A stretch of DNA of 64,000 nt from Xanthomonas vesicatoria ATCC 35937 (GCF_001908725.1 NZ_CP018725.1:496001-560000), one strand, 5' to 3'. Positions 1 through 10,461 are shown, numbered from the stretch's first letter. A program made the numbers and translations. The notes: generated by a model from the letters alone, not told the origin.

Positions 1-594
1 ACGGAAATCGCAATCGCGCGCGCGCGCGGCCGGTTCGCGTAGCGGTCCGGCAGGCAGCAGGCGGCCATTGCCATAGCGGCGCTGTCCGTCGACCACTTCG
101 ATTTCCACATCGCGTGCCAGCCGGTAATGCTGCAACCCGTCATCGCAGACGATGATGTCGCAACCCGCCTCGACCAGTGCTCGCGCAGCCGCGACGCGAT
201 CGCGATCAACGCGCACGCGAGCACCAGTCTTCCAGGCGATTAACACCGGCTCGTCGCCGCCGAGTGCCACCGCCGTGTCTGCATCGACCCACCGCGCGGT
301 GCCGGAGTCATCGCGGCCATAGCCGCGGCTGGCGACGCCAGGGGTCCAGCCGGCTTCCTGCAGCTTGGAGACCAACGCAATGGTCAGCGGTGTCTTACCG
401 GTGCCACCGGCCGTGACGTTGCCGACCACGATCACCGGCACCGGCACGCCATGCCGCTTACGCCAGCCGCGGCGGTAGAGATCGCGCCGCAGCGCGATTG
501 CAGCGCCGTAGATGGGTGCCAGCAGGCGCGCCGGTAGCGGGATCGGCGCATTGTCGTACCAGTAGCCCGGGGTGCGGGTGCCGCGCTTGCTCAT
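1..594 (-). CDS. lpxK: Tetraacyldisaccharide 4'-kinase LpxK (3' end outside window)
   Basis: Inner-membrane kinase that phosphorylates the 4' position of the lipid A disaccharide precursor. The frame stays open from an ATG at 594 to the window edge, so only the N-terminal part of the protein (198 codons) is visible. It begins [20 protein letters not shown] and carries the LpxK P-loop, [14 protein letters not shown], around residues 57-70. Further on are GYGRDDSG and the acidic stretch [10 protein letters not shown] typical of the family. The start ATG overlaps the msbA stop as ATGA, which indicates translational coupling. Grouping with the lipid A flippase msbA is a classic gammaproteobacterial arrangement. 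Identification is firm; the C-terminus cannot be assessed. Confidence 0.95.
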   Translation of the reverse strand, partial: MSKRGTRTPGYWYDNAPIPLPARLLAPIYGAAIALRRDLYRRGWRKRHGVPVPVIVVGNVTAGGTGKTPLTIALVSKLQEAGWTPGVASRGYGRDDSGTARWVDADTAVALGGDEPVLIAWKTGARVRVDRDRVAAARALVEAGCDIIVCDDGLQHYRLARDVEIEVVDGQRRYGNGRLLPAGPLREPAARARDCDFR

Positions 595-2360
595 GCCTGC
601 CGTTCGCGAAATTGCATGCCGTGCAGATGCGAATACAGCCCGCCCTGCTCCAGCAACTCGCGATGTGTGCCGCGCTCGACGATGCGGCCCTGATCCATCA
701 CCAGCACCTGATCGGCATGCTCGATGGTGGACAGCCGGTGTGCGATCACCAGCGTGGTGCGGTCAGGCATCAGTTTGTGCAGGGCGTCCTGCACCAGTCG
801 CTCCGACTCGTTGTCCAGCGCTGCGGTGGCTTCGTCCAGGATCAGGATCGGCGCATCCTTGAGCATTGCACGTGCAATCGCCAGGCGCTGCCGCTGCCCG
901 CCGGACAACCGCCCGCCCTTGGTACCGACATGCGATTGCAGGCCTTCCGGCAGCTGCGCCACGAACTCCATGGCGTTGGCGCCAAGGATCGCACGCTCCA
1001 GTTGCCCAGCATCTGCAGTGCGCATTTCGCCGTAGGCCACGTTGTCGGCGATGCTGCCGTCGAACAGCATCACCTGCTGGCCGACCAGCGCGATCTGACG
1101 ACGCAGGTCGGCCAACGAGTACGCCTGCACCGGGTGCCCGTCCAGCAGGATCTCGCCGGCCTCGGCTTCGTAAAAACGCGGAATCAGCTTGATCAGGCTG
1201 GATTTACCGCTACCGGAGCGGCCAACGATCGCTGTCACCGTACCGGGCTGCGCGACAAAGCTGACATCGGCCAGCGCCGGATTCATCTGCCCCGGGTAGC
1301 GCGCGGTGACATCGCGGAACTCGATCAAACCCTTCGCACGCGTCAACGGCAATGCGCCCTGATCCGGCTCGTCCGGGCTATCGAGCACCGAGAACAGGCG
1401 CTCGGCCGACGCCAGGCCGCGCTGCACCATGTTCTGCACATTGGTGAGCTGCTTGAGGCCCGGGATGATCGTCAGCATCGAGGTCATCAACACCACGAAG
1501 TCGCCAGCAGTCAGGCGCCCGGCCAAGGCCTGCGCACCTGCCACGAACAGCAGTGCCGACAGCCCGATCGCACCGATCATCTGCACGGTGGCTGTGGAAA
1601 TGCCGCGGGTGGATTCCACCTTCATCGCCAGCCGCAGATTGCGATCGGCCAGCGCGCCATAGCGCTCCATCTCGGTCTGTTGGGCACCGTAGATCTTGAC
1701 CTCCTGGTGGCTGGACAAGGTCTGGTCGGCGGCCTGCAACAGATGCGCGCCGCTCTCCTGGATGCTGTGACTGATGCGCCGATACCGCCGCGCCACCTTG
1801 TCCATCACCCAGGCCAGCACCGGCGCCAGCACCACGATGGTGAGCGTGACCTGCCAGCTATGCCACAGCATCAGCGCCAGGGCGCCGATGACCTGCAGCG
1901 ACTGCTGGATCATCACCTTGACCGCATCCACCGCCGCCTGTGCGACCTGGTCGGAGTCCGAGCCCAGGCGGATCAGCATTGACGGCACCGGCTCGGAATC
2001 GAAGCGCGAACCCGGCAGACGCAGATACTTGGACATCACCTTGACGCGCAAATCGCGCGCAATGCTGCGTGCGGATTTGCCCATCGCCATGTCGGTGATA
2101 TAGCCGGCAACGCCGCGCACCACGAACAGCAGGATGATCTGCACCGGCAGCCAGCGGCTGACCTCCGGGTTCTTGTAGATGAAGGTTTCGTCGGTGATCG
2201 GCTTCATCAATGCCAGAAAACCGGTAGTGCCTGCCGCTTCGACCAACGCGGCAATCAGCGCGGCGATCAACAACAGCCGATAGGGCTTGGCGAAGGCCAG
2301 CAGGCGACGGTACGTGCGCCAGGACGACACTGGCGCCGGGCGGTCGTTGGTGGTGGTCAC
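591..2360 (-). CDS. msbA: Lipid A export ABC transporter MsbA
   Basis: Homodimeric ABC half-transporter that flips lipid A-core across the inner membrane. The 589-residue protein has an N-terminal six-helix membrane domain (about residues 25-310) and a C-terminal ATPase domain. The Walker A motif GRSGSGKSS lies near residue 380, the signature [14 protein letters not shown] near 487, and Walker [13 protein letters not shown] near 503, followed by the switch histidine in VIAHRLS. Length is normal for MsbA (about 580-600). The start is GTG at 2360; it overlaps the exbD stop as GTGA, and the stop overlaps lpxK, so the gene is embedded in a tightly coupled operon. No anomalies are visible. Confidence 0.96.
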   Translation of the reverse strand: MTTTNDRPAPVSSWRTYRRLLAFAKPYRLLLIAALIAALVEAAGTTGFLALMKPITDETFIYKNPEVSRWLPVQIILLFVVRGVAGYITDMAMGKSARSIARDLRVKVMSKYLRLPGSRFDSEPVPSMLIRLGSDSDQVAQAAVDAVKVMIQQSLQVIGALALMLWHSWQVTLTIVVLAPVLAWVMDKVARRYRRISHSIQESGAHLLQAADQTLSSHQEVKIYGAQQTEMERYGALADRNLRLAMKVESTRGISTATVQMIGAIGLSALLFVAGAQALAGRLTAGDFVVLMTSMLTIIPGLKQLTNVQNMVQRGLASAERLFSVLDSPDEPDQGALPLTRAKGLIEFRDVTARYPGQMNPALADVSFVAQPGTVTAIVGRSGSGKSSLIKLIPRFYEAEAGEILLDGHPVQAYSLADLRRQIALVGQQVMLFDGSIADNVAYGEMRTADAGQLERAILGANAMEFVAQLPEGLQSHVGTKGGRLSGGQRQRLAIARAMLKDAPILILDEATAALDNESERLVQDALHKLMPDRTTLVIAHRLSTIEHADQVLVMDQGRIVERGTHRELLEQGGLYSHLHGMQFRERQA

Positions 2361-2812
2361 TGGCGGGTTCCGTTCTTGCTTGTCTTGCCGGCAGTGCCGG
2401 TCTGGGGCGCCGTCGCGATGGCGATGCGCCGGAAGCCGAGTTGGCCCAGCGCATCCTGCGCGGTGACAACGGCCTGATACGGCGTGCGCGCATCTGCGCG
2501 CATCAGTACCGTCTGCTCGCGGTCGCCGCCGGCGATCTGGGCGATGGTCTGCTTCAGCGACTCCACGTCCGCGCGCAGCACTTCCTGGTCGTTGATGAAG
2601 TAATGCCCATCGGCATTGACCAGGACGCTGAGCGAGCGCGGCGGCGCGCTGGTGTTCTGGTCGCTGGCGGTCGGCAATTGCAGCTGCAACGTGGAGCGTG
2701 CGTCGAAGGTCGTGGTCACCACGAAGAAGATGATGAGGACGAGAATGACGTCAATCAATGGCACCAGGTCGATATGCGGCTCGTCCTGGCTTCGGTCGCT
2801 GCCGATGCGCAT
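2357..2812 (-). CDS. exbD: Biopolymer transport protein ExbD
   Basis: Component of the proton-driven ExbB/ExbD motor that energises TonB-dependent outer-membrane transport or a related Tol-type machine. The 151-residue protein has the standard plan: a short cytoplasmic N-terminus, one membrane helix (about residues 17-38, starting DLVPLIDVILVLIIFFVVTT, with the essential aspartate of the family) and a periplasmic domain. A Ser/Thr/Lys-rich tail ends the protein. It follows exbB by 3 bp and overlaps msbA. No tonB lies in the visible part, so this may be the second ExbB/D set found in many Xanthomonas-type genomes; which receptor system it powers cannot be told from sequence. Confidence 0.92.
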   Translation of the reverse strand: MRIGSDRSQDEPHIDLVPLIDVILVLIIFFVVTTTFDARSTLQLQLPTASDQNTSAPPRSLSVLVNADGHYFINDQEVLRADVESLKQTIAQIAGGDREQTVLMRADARTPYQAVVTAQDALGQLGFRRIAIATAPQTGTAGKTSKNGTRQ

Positions 2813-2815
2813 CCG

Positions 2816-3478
2816 TCAGCCCTTTGCCATGACAGGCTTGCTGCCCGCCACCGCAGGCGCTGCGGCCACAGGAGTTCCGCGGCCATCCATGGTGTCCAGC
2901 AACAGCGTGGCTTCCTGCTCCATCTCGATGATGTAGCCGGCGATGCGCCCCTTGAAGAAGCGATGCGCCATCAGCGCAGGCACGGCGATGATCATGCCGG
3001 TAGCGGTACACACTAGCGCCTTGCCGATGCCACCGGCCAGCTGGTTCACATCGCCCACGCCGTGATCGAGGATGCCCAGGAACATCTGAATCATGCCGAC
3101 GACCGTACCGAGCAGCCCCAACAGCGGGCCGGCCGACGCAATGGTGCCCAGCGCGTTCAGATAGCGCTCCATGCGATGCACCACGTGGCGACCGGTGTCC
3201 TCGATGCGTTCGCGGATCAGATCGCGCGGACGGCCGCGCACATCCAGTGCCGCCGCCAGCAGCGCACCCAGTGGCGAATTACGCCGCAGCGACTCGATAT
3301 GAGTGGGATCCAGCTTGCCGCGTGCAGCCCAGTTACGGACTTCCTCGCCCAGCCCCGGGGGCGTCACCTCGTTGCGGCGCAGGGTCCACAGACGTTCCAG
3401 CACGATCGCCAGGGCGATCACACCCAGCAACAGCAACGGCACCATCGGCCAACCGCCCGCCTTGACCAGCTCCAACAC
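2816..3478 (-). CDS. exbB: Biopolymer transport protein ExbB (MotA/TolQ/ExbB family)
   Basis: Three-helix membrane subunit of the ExbB/ExbD proton channel. I place the start at the GTG at 3478 because a strong GGAGG lies 9 bases upstream and the protein then begins at the first membrane helix (VLELVKAGGWPMVPLLLLGV). The upstream continuation of the open frame is antisense to comEC and not protein-like. That gives 220 residues. Helices 2 and 3 (about residues 105-135 and 155-175) carry the family motif around LLGLLGTVVGMI. The C-terminus is Pro/Ala rich. It is the first gene of the exbB-exbD-msbA-lpxK run, 28 bp after comEC. Confidence 0.92.
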   Translation of the reverse strand: MLELVKAGGWPMVPLLLLGVIALAIVLERLWTLRRNEVTPPGLGEEVRNWAARGKLDPTHIESLRRNSPLGALLAAALDVRGRPRDLIRERIEDTGRHVVHRMERYLNALGTIASAGPLLGLLGTVVGMIQMFLGILDHGVGDVNQLAGGIGKALVCTATGMIIAVPALMAHRFFKGRIAGYIIEMEQEATLLLDTMDGRGTPVAAAPAVAGSKPVMAKG

Positions 3479-3506
3479 GATTCGATTCCTCCGGCAACGC
3501 GGCCGC

Positions 3507-5903
3507 CTATTCGCTGGCCGATAGGATAGCAGTCGACCGCCGTCGTTCCGCAGCATCCCACAGACGCGGCTGCCAACGTCGTCGCTCGCGGACCTGCAGG
3601 CCATCCGCGCCCAGCCATACCCTGATCGCACCGGATCGTGCAGTGTCGAGCAGTTCGGCGCCACTGCCCTGCCAGCGCTGGACCACCTGCGCGCGGGGAT
3701 GGCCAAATCGGTTGCCATGCCCGGAAGACACCAGTGCCAGCCGCGCGCCCGTCGCGGCAATGAAGCCCACGTGCGAGCCATCTGCGCTGCCGTGGTGGGG
3801 CACCACGACGACCTCGGCGCGCAGCCCTGCCAACTGCTCGCGCATCAAGCGATGCTCGATGAGTTCGTCGATATCGCCTGGCAATAACGCGCTGGCATGC
3901 CGTGTCTCGACCCGCAGCACACAACTGGATTGATTGCGCAGGTATGGAAAATCCGCACCTGGATGCAGAAAGCGGAAGCGTACGCCGTCCCACTCCCATT
4001 GTTGCCCGGCCTGGCACCGCGTGCTCACGTCCAGGGGCGCGCCCGGTGGGGCAGCCGTCATAGCGACCGGCAGTCCTTCACGCACTGCCGCGTAGCCGCC
4101 GGCATGGTCGGCATCGGCATGACTGAGCACCAGTGCATCTAGATGACGTACTCCGAGCGCGCGCAGAGCGGGCAGCACCACGCGTTCACCGGCATCGAAG
4201 CCATCGCGCACTGCGGGGCCGGTATCGAACAGCAGCGCGTGCCGTTGCGTGCGCACCAGCACGGCCAGACCCTGGCCCACATCCAGTACCTGCAGGTCGG
4301 CTTCGCCAGCGCCGGGCAAGGTGCGATCCGGCCACAAAAGCGGCAGCCAGAGCAGCATCGCCACGGCCTTGCCTGGGGTGCCTCGCGGTAGCAGTAGCCA
4401 GAACGCGCCCAGCAATGCTGCAATCAGTGCAATCCCGTCGGATTCGGGAACCCACCACAAGGCCACCGTGGTCTGCCCAAGCCAGACGAACACTGGCCAG
4501 GTCAGCTCGAAGCACCAGCCGGCCAGTTGCCATGCCCAGACGCCTGCCCCGGCATGCAGCGCTTCAAGCGCCGTCCCTAGCAGACAGAGCGGCACGACGA
4601 CGAAAGTCCACCAGGGAATGGCAACAAGATTGGCCAGCGGCCCCACCAGCGATGCCTGCCCGAACAAACTGACGGTCAGCGGCAGCAAGCCCACGGTGGC
4701 AACCATCTGTGCGGACAGGAACCCACGCAGAATGCTCCGGTCATCCGTGGGCAGGCACCACACCAGCCAGGCGACGCCGGCAAAACTGAGCCAGAAGCCT
4801 GCCACCAGCACGCTCAACGGATCCCACGCCAGCACTGCAAGCAATGCCAGCGCGAGCACTTGCGCGGTTGTGGCACGTCGCCGCGCGACCCGTGCCAGCG
4901 CGACGACGGCAATCATCAGCACGGTGCGTACCGTGGGAAGCGCTAATCCTGCCAACACCGCGTACGCAGCTGCACCAAGCAGCGCGGCAATGGCCGCGGC
5001 GTGTAGGCGCGGCATCACCAGGCCCAGACCCGGCTGCCATCGCCACACGCCGGCCACCGCCAACGCAAAGAACGCGGCAACCAGACCGACATGAAATCCG
5101 GAGATGGCAATCAGATGGCTCAGCCCGGTCGCGCGCAGGGTCGCCCAAGCCGCATCGTCCGGCCCGCGCGTGTCGCCCAATGCAAGCGCGCGCAGGTAAG
5201 GTGCCGAAGCGCCGGTGACCTGTTCGGCAATCCGCAGCGACATCCGGTCGCGCCAGGCATCTACGCCACGCGGCGCAGCAACCTCGCGGGTAGCACCAAG
5301 GTCACGCACATAGCCGGTTGCCGCAATACGCTGCGCCAGCGCCTGACGTTCTGCATCGAACCCACCCGGGTTACGGAGACCCCGCGGTGCGCGCAGCTTG
5401 AGCGGCAATTGCCAATGTGCCCCGGCCCGCAGCGTGGCACGCGGCCCGATCTGCTCGGCGCCAAACGGGTCGTACCACGCCAATTGCAGCAGTTTGCCGC
5501 GCAGAGCTGCCGGCTGCGTCCGGTCTAGATCGACGCGTAACTGAAAACGCGTACGTCGTTGCTCGGACACTGGCAGCCCGACAATGCGGCCACGCACGCT
5601 GATCTCGCCCGCTTCGTCACGCGGCAGCAATTGCGACTGCAATGTGCCCGCCACCTGCCAGCCAGTCATCCCAAAGCCCACCGCGGTGGTTGCAAGCCCC
5701 AGCATCCACACGGCGCGCCACGGACGCAGCCACAGGGTAAGCGCGATGCCCATCACGCCCGCGAACAGGCAGGCGGCATACAGCGCTGGCGGCAGGAGTA
5801 CCGGCGACCATGCACACACGACCACGCCCAGCAGCAACGCGACGGCGACCGGCACTGCCGACGAAAGGCGCGGCAATGGCGTTGCGTGGTCTGACACTTC
5901 CAT
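3507..5903 (-). CDS. comEC: DNA internalization channel ComEC/Rec2
   Basis: Polytopic membrane protein that carries single-stranded DNA across the inner membrane during natural transformation. The 798-residue protein shows N-terminal helices, an extracytoplasmic OB-like region (about residues 75-200), a competence domain with many helices (about 215-500) and a C-terminal metallo-beta-lactamase-like domain (about 520-770). The latter has the HADADH metal motif and a later PHHGSADGS. The ATG at 5903 is preferred; a GTG four codons upstream (5915) is possible. The gene ends 28 bp before exbB and may be co-transcribed with it. No comEA or other competence genes are in the window. Confidence 0.93.
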   Translation of the reverse strand: MEVSDHATPLPRLSSAVPVAVALLLGVVVCAWSPVLLPPALYAACLFAGVMGIALTLWLRPWRAVWMLGLATTAVGFGMTGWQVAGTLQSQLLPRDEAGEISVRGRIVGLPVSEQRRTRFQLRVDLDRTQPAALRGKLLQLAWYDPFGAEQIGPRATLRAGAHWQLPLKLRAPRGLRNPGGFDAERQALAQRIAATGYVRDLGATREVAAPRGVDAWRDRMSLRIAEQVTGASAPYLRALALGDTRGPDDAAWATLRATGLSHLIAISGFHVGLVAAFFALAVAGVWRWQPGLGLVMPRLHAAAIAALLGAAAYAVLAGLALPTVRTVLMIAVVALARVARRRATTAQVLALALLAVLAWDPLSVLVAGFWLSFAGVAWLVWCLPTDDRSILRGFLSAQMVATVGLLPLTVSLFGQASLVGPLANLVAIPWWTFVVVPLCLLGTALEALHAGAGVWAWQLAGWCFELTWPVFVWLGQTTVALWWVPESDGIALIAALLGAFWLLLPRGTPGKAVAMLLWLPLLWPDRTLPGAGEADLQVLDVGQGLAVLVRTQRHALLFDTGPAVRDGFDAGERVVLPALRALGVRHLDALVLSHADADHAGGYAAVREGLPVAMTAAPPGAPLDVSTRCQAGQQWEWDGVRFRFLHPGADFPYLRNQSSCVLRVETRHASALLPGDIDELIEHRLMREQLAGLRAEVVVVPHHGSADGSHVGFIAATGARLALVSSGHGNRFGHPRAQVVQRWQGSGAELLDTARSGAIRVWLGADGLQVRERRRWQPRLWDAAERRRSTAILSASE

Positions 5904-6284
5904 GGTGCAGCTCACTTCTGATCATCCTGATCCAGAAGCAACGCTAAGCCAACAGGTGCGTTGGCAACAGCGGCGATCTGCGCGCCAGACAGTCAGAAGA
6001 GACCGGATCTGCTGTAGCGCGCTGCCGACATGGCGCTATTCGTGCGCAGGTAAAAAAACGGTGAGGCGTGTACACGGCAGAGACCGGCAGGGATGAATTT
6101 CACGGTCTGACCGACCGACGCCGCGCATACGTTCAGCTGAGCGAGCAAAGTAAGAGCGCGTAGCTCCGTGAGCATGGTCGACGCGAAGCTCCTAAGGCGC
6201 CCGGCAGGTCATATGACCTTGCATTCGCCTCGATTTCATTAGCAACGGGCTATGTTCGAAGCTGTTTTTTAGGAGTTCCCCCAC
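5904..6284. other. Divergent intergenic region comEC / SDR
   Basis: A 381 bp spacer between two divergent genes. Only short open frames occur (the longest, 60 codons at 5993-6175 minus, has no ribosome site or family resemblance). A run of T followed by AGGAG at about 6266-6275 is the ribosome-binding region of the downstream reductase. I see no convincing operator or RNA gene. Confidence 0.5.
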
Positions 6285-7349
6285 ATGCGTAAAGGCATTG
6301 CACTGATTGTCGGCGTGACCGGCATCTCCGGCTACAACCTGGCCAACGTGCTGGTGGCCGACGGCTGGACCGTTTACGGCCTGGCGCGCCGCCCGCTGCA
6401 ACACGACGGCGTCATTCCTGTCGCCGCCGATCTGCTGGACGCCGCCAGCACCGACAACGCGCTGCGCGGTCTGCCGATCACCCACGTATTTTTCTGCACC
6501 TGGACGCGTCGCGACACCGAACGCGAGAACGTCGAGGCCAATGGCGCAATGATGCGGCACCTGTGCGATGCGTTGAGCGACGCACCGCTGCAGCACATGG
6601 CATTGGTGACCGGCACCAAGCATTATCTGGGCGCGTTCGAAAACTACGGTAGCGGCAAGGCCGAAACGCCGTTCCGCGAAAGCGAACCGCGCCAGCCGGG
6701 CGAAAACTTTTACTACACGCTCGAAGACCTGCTGTTCGCACACGCCGAGCGGCATGGCTTCGGGTGGAGCGTGCATCGCTCGCACACCATGATCGGCATG
6801 GCCAATGGCAGCAATGCAATGAACATGGGCGTGACGCTGGCCATCTACGCCTCGCTGTGCAAACACACCGGGCAGCCTTTCGTGTTCCCGGGCTCGCAGG
6901 CGCAGTGGAACAGCCTTACCGACCTGACCGACGCCGGCCTGCTTGGCCGCCAGCTGGCCTGGGCAGGTCTCAGCCCGGCAGCGCGCAACCAGGCCTTCAA
7001 CACCGTCAATGGCGATGTATTTCGCTGGCGCTGGATGTGGGGCGAGATCGCGAAGTTCTTCGAACTCGATCCAGCGCCCTGCCCCGACACGCCGCAGCCA
7101 TTGGAAGCGCGCTTGACCGAGACCGCACCGGCGCTGTGGGCCGAGCTGGCTGCGCAGCACAATCTGGTCGAATCGGACGTCAATCGTCTGGCCTCGTGGT
7201 GGCACACCGATGCCGACCTGGGCCGCGAGATCGAGTGCGTGAACGACATGACCAAGAGCCGTGAGTTGGGCTTTTTGGACTTCTACGACAGCCGCGCCTC
7301 GTTCTTCGAGCTGTTTACCCGCTTGCGGGCACTACGCATCATCCCCTGA
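6285..7349 (+). CDS. PRISE-like SDR reductase (progesterone 5-beta-reductase/iridoid synthase type)
   Basis: Atypical short-chain dehydrogenase of 354 residues. The N-terminus is a Rossmann NAD(P)-binding segment, IVGVTGISGYNLANVL (residues 7-22). Two further motifs mark the PRISE group of enone reductases: TGTKHYLG with the catalytic lysine (about residue 112) and NFYYTLED with the catalytic tyrosine (about residue 147). Plant members reduce the C=C bond of activated enones using NADPH; the bacterial substrate is unknown. The gene stands alone, with AGGAG about 10 bases before its ATG, and neighbours give no pathway hint. Family assignment is good; substrate is not inferred. Confidence 0.85.
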   Translation: MRKGIALIVGVTGISGYNLANVLVADGWTVYGLARRPLQHDGVIPVAADLLDAASTDNALRGLPITHVFFCTWTRRDTERENVEANGAMMRHLCDALSDAPLQHMALVTGTKHYLGAFENYGSGKAETPFRESEPRQPGENFYYTLEDLLFAHAERHGFGWSVHRSHTMIGMANGSNAMNMGVTLAIYASLCKHTGQPFVFPGSQAQWNSLTDLTDAGLLGRQLAWAGLSPAARNQAFNTVNGDVFRWRWMWGEIAKFFELDPAPCPDTPQPLEARLTETAPALWAELAAQHNLVESDVNRLASWWHTDADLGREIECVNDMTKSRELGFLDFYDSRASFFELFTRLRALRIIP

Positions 7350-7683
7350 TCGATGCCACGGCATCGCTGCAGGTCGCAATGGCCTGCAGCGGTGTGAATA
7401 TCATGGAACCCAGGACTTTAGGTCAGCGAATAACCCGCCGATCTCACCACCAAGTGGGCGCACCCTCTCGGTGCGGCATGTACTACTCGCGCACCCCGGT
7501 TCAAAGCGCGCGCCGTCTACACCAGCTGAAAATTGCTCGCTACGGGTTGCTAGCCGCTCCTGGAGCTACGCTCTGACGCACCCAGACGGCCGTGCTGCGG
7601 AACCCGCACGTAGCGATCTGTCGTGAAAGACGCGTCCGCCTGTAGTCTGCGACGCGACCGAAACCCGATCGCGTCGCCAGCAC
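7350..7683. other. Convergent intergenic region SDR / lolD
   Basis: A 334 bp gap between convergent genes. Short open frames here lack ribosome sites and resemble no family. No clear T-tailed hairpin is visible. I see nothing that can be named. Confidence 0.4.
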
Positions 7684-8439
7684 TTACACTGCCGAAGGTG
7701 CCAGTTCGCGCAGCTTGCCTTGATGCAGCTCCAGTACGCGATCCAGGCGACGCGCCAGGCTACGGTCATGGGTGACCAACACCAGGCTGGTGCGCTGCGC
7801 GCGGTTGAGTTCCAGCATCAGCTCGAACACGGTGCCAGCGGTCTTGTCGTCGAGATTACCGGTGGGCTCATCGCCCAGCACGCATCCCGGCTTGTTCACC
7901 AACGCACGCGCCACCGCACAGCGCTGACGCTCGCCGCCCGACAACTCGCTGGGCTTGTGCTCGATGCGGTGTCCAAGGCCAACCGATTCCAGCAGCTGCA
8001 ACGCCTGCCCGCGCGCTACCGAGACATCTTTGCCCGACAACAACACAGGCATCATCACGTTCTCAAGCGCGGTGAACTCCGGCAGCAGGTGATGAAACTG
8101 ATAAACGAAGCCGAGCGCCTGGTTGCGCAACTTGCCGCGCTGACCATCGGAAAGCGCCGACATCCGCTCACCGGCTACATACACCTCACCCGCGGTCGGA
8201 ATATCCAGGCCGCCCAGCAGATGCAACAACGTGCTTTTGCCTGCGCCCGATGCGCCGACGATCGCCACGGTTTCGCCGGTTGCCACCGACAGGTCCAGAC
8301 CATCGAATACCGGCGTGCGCATCTTGCCTTCGGCATAGGTCTTGCCCAGACCCTCGGCCCGAATCACTGTCTCTGCTTGGTTTGGCTTTTGCACGACCGA
8401 TTCCCGATGCCCGTGTCCCGATTTCAGGGTCTCATTCAT
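7684..8439 (-). CDS. lolD: Lipoprotein-releasing ABC transporter ATPase LolD
   Basis: Cytoplasmic ATPase of the LolCDE complex, which extracts outer-membrane lipoproteins from the inner membrane and hands them to LolA. The 251 residues contain Walker [10 protein letters not shown] (about residues 63-71), the Lol motif region [13 protein letters not shown], the signature [14 protein letters not shown] and Walker [14 protein letters not shown], then the H-loop in VLVTHD. The first 25 residues are a non-conserved extension. The ATG has GGAGG 9 bases upstream, inside the end of lolC/E, and the two genes overlap by 8 bp. Confidence 0.94.
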   Translation of the reverse strand: MNETLKSGHGHRESVVQKPNQAETVIRAEGLGKTYAEGKMRTPVFDGLDLSVATGETVAIVGASGAGKSTLLHLLGGLDIPTAGEVYVAGERMSALSDGQRGKLRNQALGFVYQFHHLLPEFTALENVMMPVLLSGKDVSVARGQALQLLESVGLGHRIEHKPSELSGGERQRCAVARALVNKPGCVLGDEPTGNLDDKTAGTVFELMLELNRAQRTSLVLVTHDRSLARRLDRVLELHQGKLRELAPSAV

Positions 8440-9673
8440 AACGCAGCGCCTCCGCCGGCTGGGTACGCGAGGCGCGCCACGCCGGGTACAAGGTCGCCAG
8501 AAAACTCATCACCAATGCCACCACGGTGATCACCACCACATCCTGGGTCTGCATGTCGGTGGGCAGGCCGGTGATGTAGTACACGTCTTCCGGAAGCAGT
8601 TTGACGCTGAAAATCGTCTCAATCAGGCCGAGGATGCGCTCCAGGTTGAGCGTCAGCACGATGCCGCCGATCACCCCCATGATCGTGCCCATGAAGCCGA
8701 TCAGCGAGCCCTGCACCATGAAGACCTGCATCACTCCGCCAGGCGACAAGCCCAGCGTGCGCAGGATCGCGATGTCGGCCTGCTTGTCGGTGACCAGCAT
8801 CACCTGCGAAGACACCAGATTGAACGCGCCCATCGCCACGATCAGCGATAGCAGGATGCCCATCACGGTCTTTTCCATCTTCAGCGAGTGATAGAGATTG
8901 GCGTTCTCCTGGGTCCAGTCGCTCACCCGATACGGGCCGTGCAACTTCAGCGCCAGATCGCGCGCGACGTTCCAGGCTTGATCCATGTCGTGCAGCCGCA
9001 GACGCACGCCGGTCACGCCATCCATCCGCAAGACCCGCGCAAGGTCCTGCATGTTGACCACAGCCAGGCCGCGATCGATCTCGTTGTAGCCGGCTTCGAA
9101 AATCCCGCTGACGGTGAAGCGCTTGAGCCGCGGCATCGCGCCCAACGGCGTGGCCTGGGTATCGCTGAGCAACACGACGACGCTGTCGCCTACATCCACG
9201 CCCAGCCAGAGCGCCAGCTCCTTGCCGATGACGATGTTGTAGGAGCCCGGCGTCAGGCTGTCGACCGAGCCCTGCTGCATCTTTTTGGCCAGTACCGACA
9301 CCTTGTTCTCTTCGGCCGGAACGATGCCACGCACGATGGCCGGCTGCTTGCGCGGGCCCTGCAGCAGCGATTCGGTTTCGATATAGGGTGCAGCGCCGGC
9401 AACACGCGGGTCCGCCATGGCGACCTCGACCGCATGCTGCCAGTCGCGCATCGGCGCACCTTCGGCGCTGACGGTGGCGTGCGCGGCCATCTGCAATAGA
9501 CGGTCGCGGATTTCCTTCTGAAAACCGCTCATGACCGCCAGCGTGGTGATCAACACGGTGACGCCCAGGGCGATGCCGAGGATCGATGCCATCGAGATAA
9601 AGGAGATGAAGCCATTGCGCCGCTTGGCACGCAGGTAGCGCAAGCCGATGGCAACCGGGATAGGTTTGAACAT
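8432..9673 (-). CDS. Lipoprotein-releasing ABC transporter permease (LolC/LolE family)
   Basis: Inner-membrane subunit of the lipoprotein extraction complex. The 413-residue protein has the MacB/LolC fold: helix 1 near residues 22-45 (starting [20 protein letters not shown]), a large periplasmic domain to about residue 260, then three C-terminal helices with [20 protein letters not shown] and the coupling-helix sequence [13 protein letters not shown]. Only one permease gene is present, so the complex is probably a homodimer of the LolF type rather than a LolC/LolE pair. Start ATG at 9673 ([20 protein letters not shown]); an upstream TTG at 9682 is the alternative. Confidence 0.92.
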   Translation of the reverse strand: MFKPIPVAIGLRYLRAKRRNGFISFISMASILGIALGVTVLITTLAVMSGFQKEIRDRLLQMAAHATVSAEGAPMRDWQHAVEVAMADPRVAGAAPYIETESLLQGPRKQPAIVRGIVPAEENKVSVLAKKMQQGSVDSLTPGSYNIVIGKELALWLGVDVGDSVVVLLSDTQATPLGAMPRLKRFTVSGIFEAGYNEIDRGLAVVNMQDLARVLRMDGVTGVRLRLHDMDQAWNVARDLALKLHGPYRVSDWTQENANLYHSLKMEKTVMGILLSLIVAMGAFNLVSSQVMLVTDKQADIAILRTLGLSPGGVMQVFMVQGSLIGFMGTIMGVIGGIVLTLNLERILGLIETIFSVKLLPEDVYYITGLPTDMQTQDVVVITVVALVMSFLATLYPAWRASRTQPAEALRYE

Positions 9674-9696
9674 GCGGTTCAACCAGGAAAGGGACG

Positions 9697-10149
9697 CTAT
9701 GGTGCCACTTGCGGGCGCCCGGACGAAATCGCGTGTGCCTGAGCGGCCAGACGCAGTTCACGTCGTTGCATTGCAGGCAGGGTATCCGGCCAGAAATGCA
9801 GGCGTTCGCGACGTGCATCCAGCCTCGTCCACGACACCACCGCAATCGGCCCGCGCCAGACAACCTGCAGATTTTGCACCTGCGCGCCGTCAATGCTGGC
9901 GGGGCTATCGCCCCAGGACACAACCAGTTGTCGCGGCGGCGAACGCAACAACAGCCAGAGCGCTCTCCCGAGCGAGGCCGGCACAACGACAGACAGCATG
10001 ACCGCCAACCAAGCCGGTACGCCGCTGCCCCAGATGGCACACAGCGCCAGCACCGCGAGAACGCTCAGTGCGCAAACAAGCCAGCGCGAAGGTCGCCACT
10101 CAAGCCGGCAAGGCGCGGATATCGGCGATGAGTGCAGCGTTGGCGACAT
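9697..10149 (-). CDS. YgfX-like (CptA) inner-membrane protein
   Basis: Small membrane protein of 150 residues. Two adjacent hydrophobic helices (about residues 23-42 and 44-66) follow a basic/aromatic segment with LEWRPSRW, and a soluble C-terminal half ends in [11 protein letters not shown], the layout of the YgfX/CptA family. It overlaps the end of sdhE by 50 bp in another frame, the usual partner arrangement (ygfY/sdhE-ygfX). The pair was once described as a toxin-antitoxin system (CptAB); the link to flavinylation of succinate dehydrogenase fits this locus better. The family call rests on topology plus context, not strong motifs. Confidence 0.75.
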   Translation of the reverse strand: MSPTLHSSPISAPCRLEWRPSRWLVCALSVLAVLALCAIWGSGVPAWLAVMLSVVVPASLGRALWLLLRSPPRQLVVSWGDSPASIDGAQVQNLQVVWRGPIAVVSWTRLDARRERLHFWPDTLPAMQRRELRLAAQAHAISSGRPQVAP

Positions 10150-10348
10150 CCGGGCAAGCCTCGTAACCCATAAACCAGCGCCACAACTTATCGTCTTCGC
10201 AATCCAGCAGCTGTAGGAAAACCGCGCGCTCTCCCTCGGAAGCGTGCGCCCAGCGTTGGTCCAGGAAGCGCCCGAACAGCTGATCCAGTTCGCGCATGCC
10301 GCGCCGGCAACGCCAGCGCAGCTTTTTCAACAAGGTTTCTTCGTCCAT
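10100..10348 (-). CDS. sdhE: FAD assembly factor SdhE
   Basis: Small soluble protein that promotes covalent attachment of FAD to SdhA. The 82-residue protein begins [20 protein letters not shown] and contains the diagnostic RGMRELD motif (RGxxE) used to contact the flavoprotein. [18 protein letters not shown] is the other conserved block. The ATG at 10348 is chosen because GGAG lies 7 bases upstream and the protein then matches normal SdhE length; the open frame extends 30 codons further but that part is not family-like. It lies 113 bp after sdhB, on the same strand. Confidence 0.93.
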   Translation of the reverse strand: MDEETLLKKLRWRCRRGMRELDQLFGRFLDQRWAHASEGERAVFLQLLDCEDDKLWRWFMGYEACPDVANAALIADIRALPA

Positions 10349-10461
10349 CCCTTTCTCCACCCCGCCCTGCGGCGGGAGCGAAAACGACAGCGGCACCTGA
10401 CCATCAGGCCGGTGCCGCTGCGAACCACATCCCGCCAAGGCGAGACCTCAGTGCCTTGCGA

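Noticed and set aside
498..1982. A 494-codon plus-strand open frame opposite msbA
   Set aside because: Antisense to conserved msbA motifs and without any domain; a codon-bias artefact.
5993..6175. A 60-codon minus-strand frame between comEC and the SDR gene
   Set aside because: No ribosome site, no family resemblance and composition unlike neighbouring proteins.
9697..10348. A CptAB-type toxin-antitoxin system
   Set aside because: The gene pair has historically been called that, but SdhE-type motif RGxxE and position after sdhB indicate complex II maturation. I keep the functional name SdhE and describe the partner as YgfX-like.
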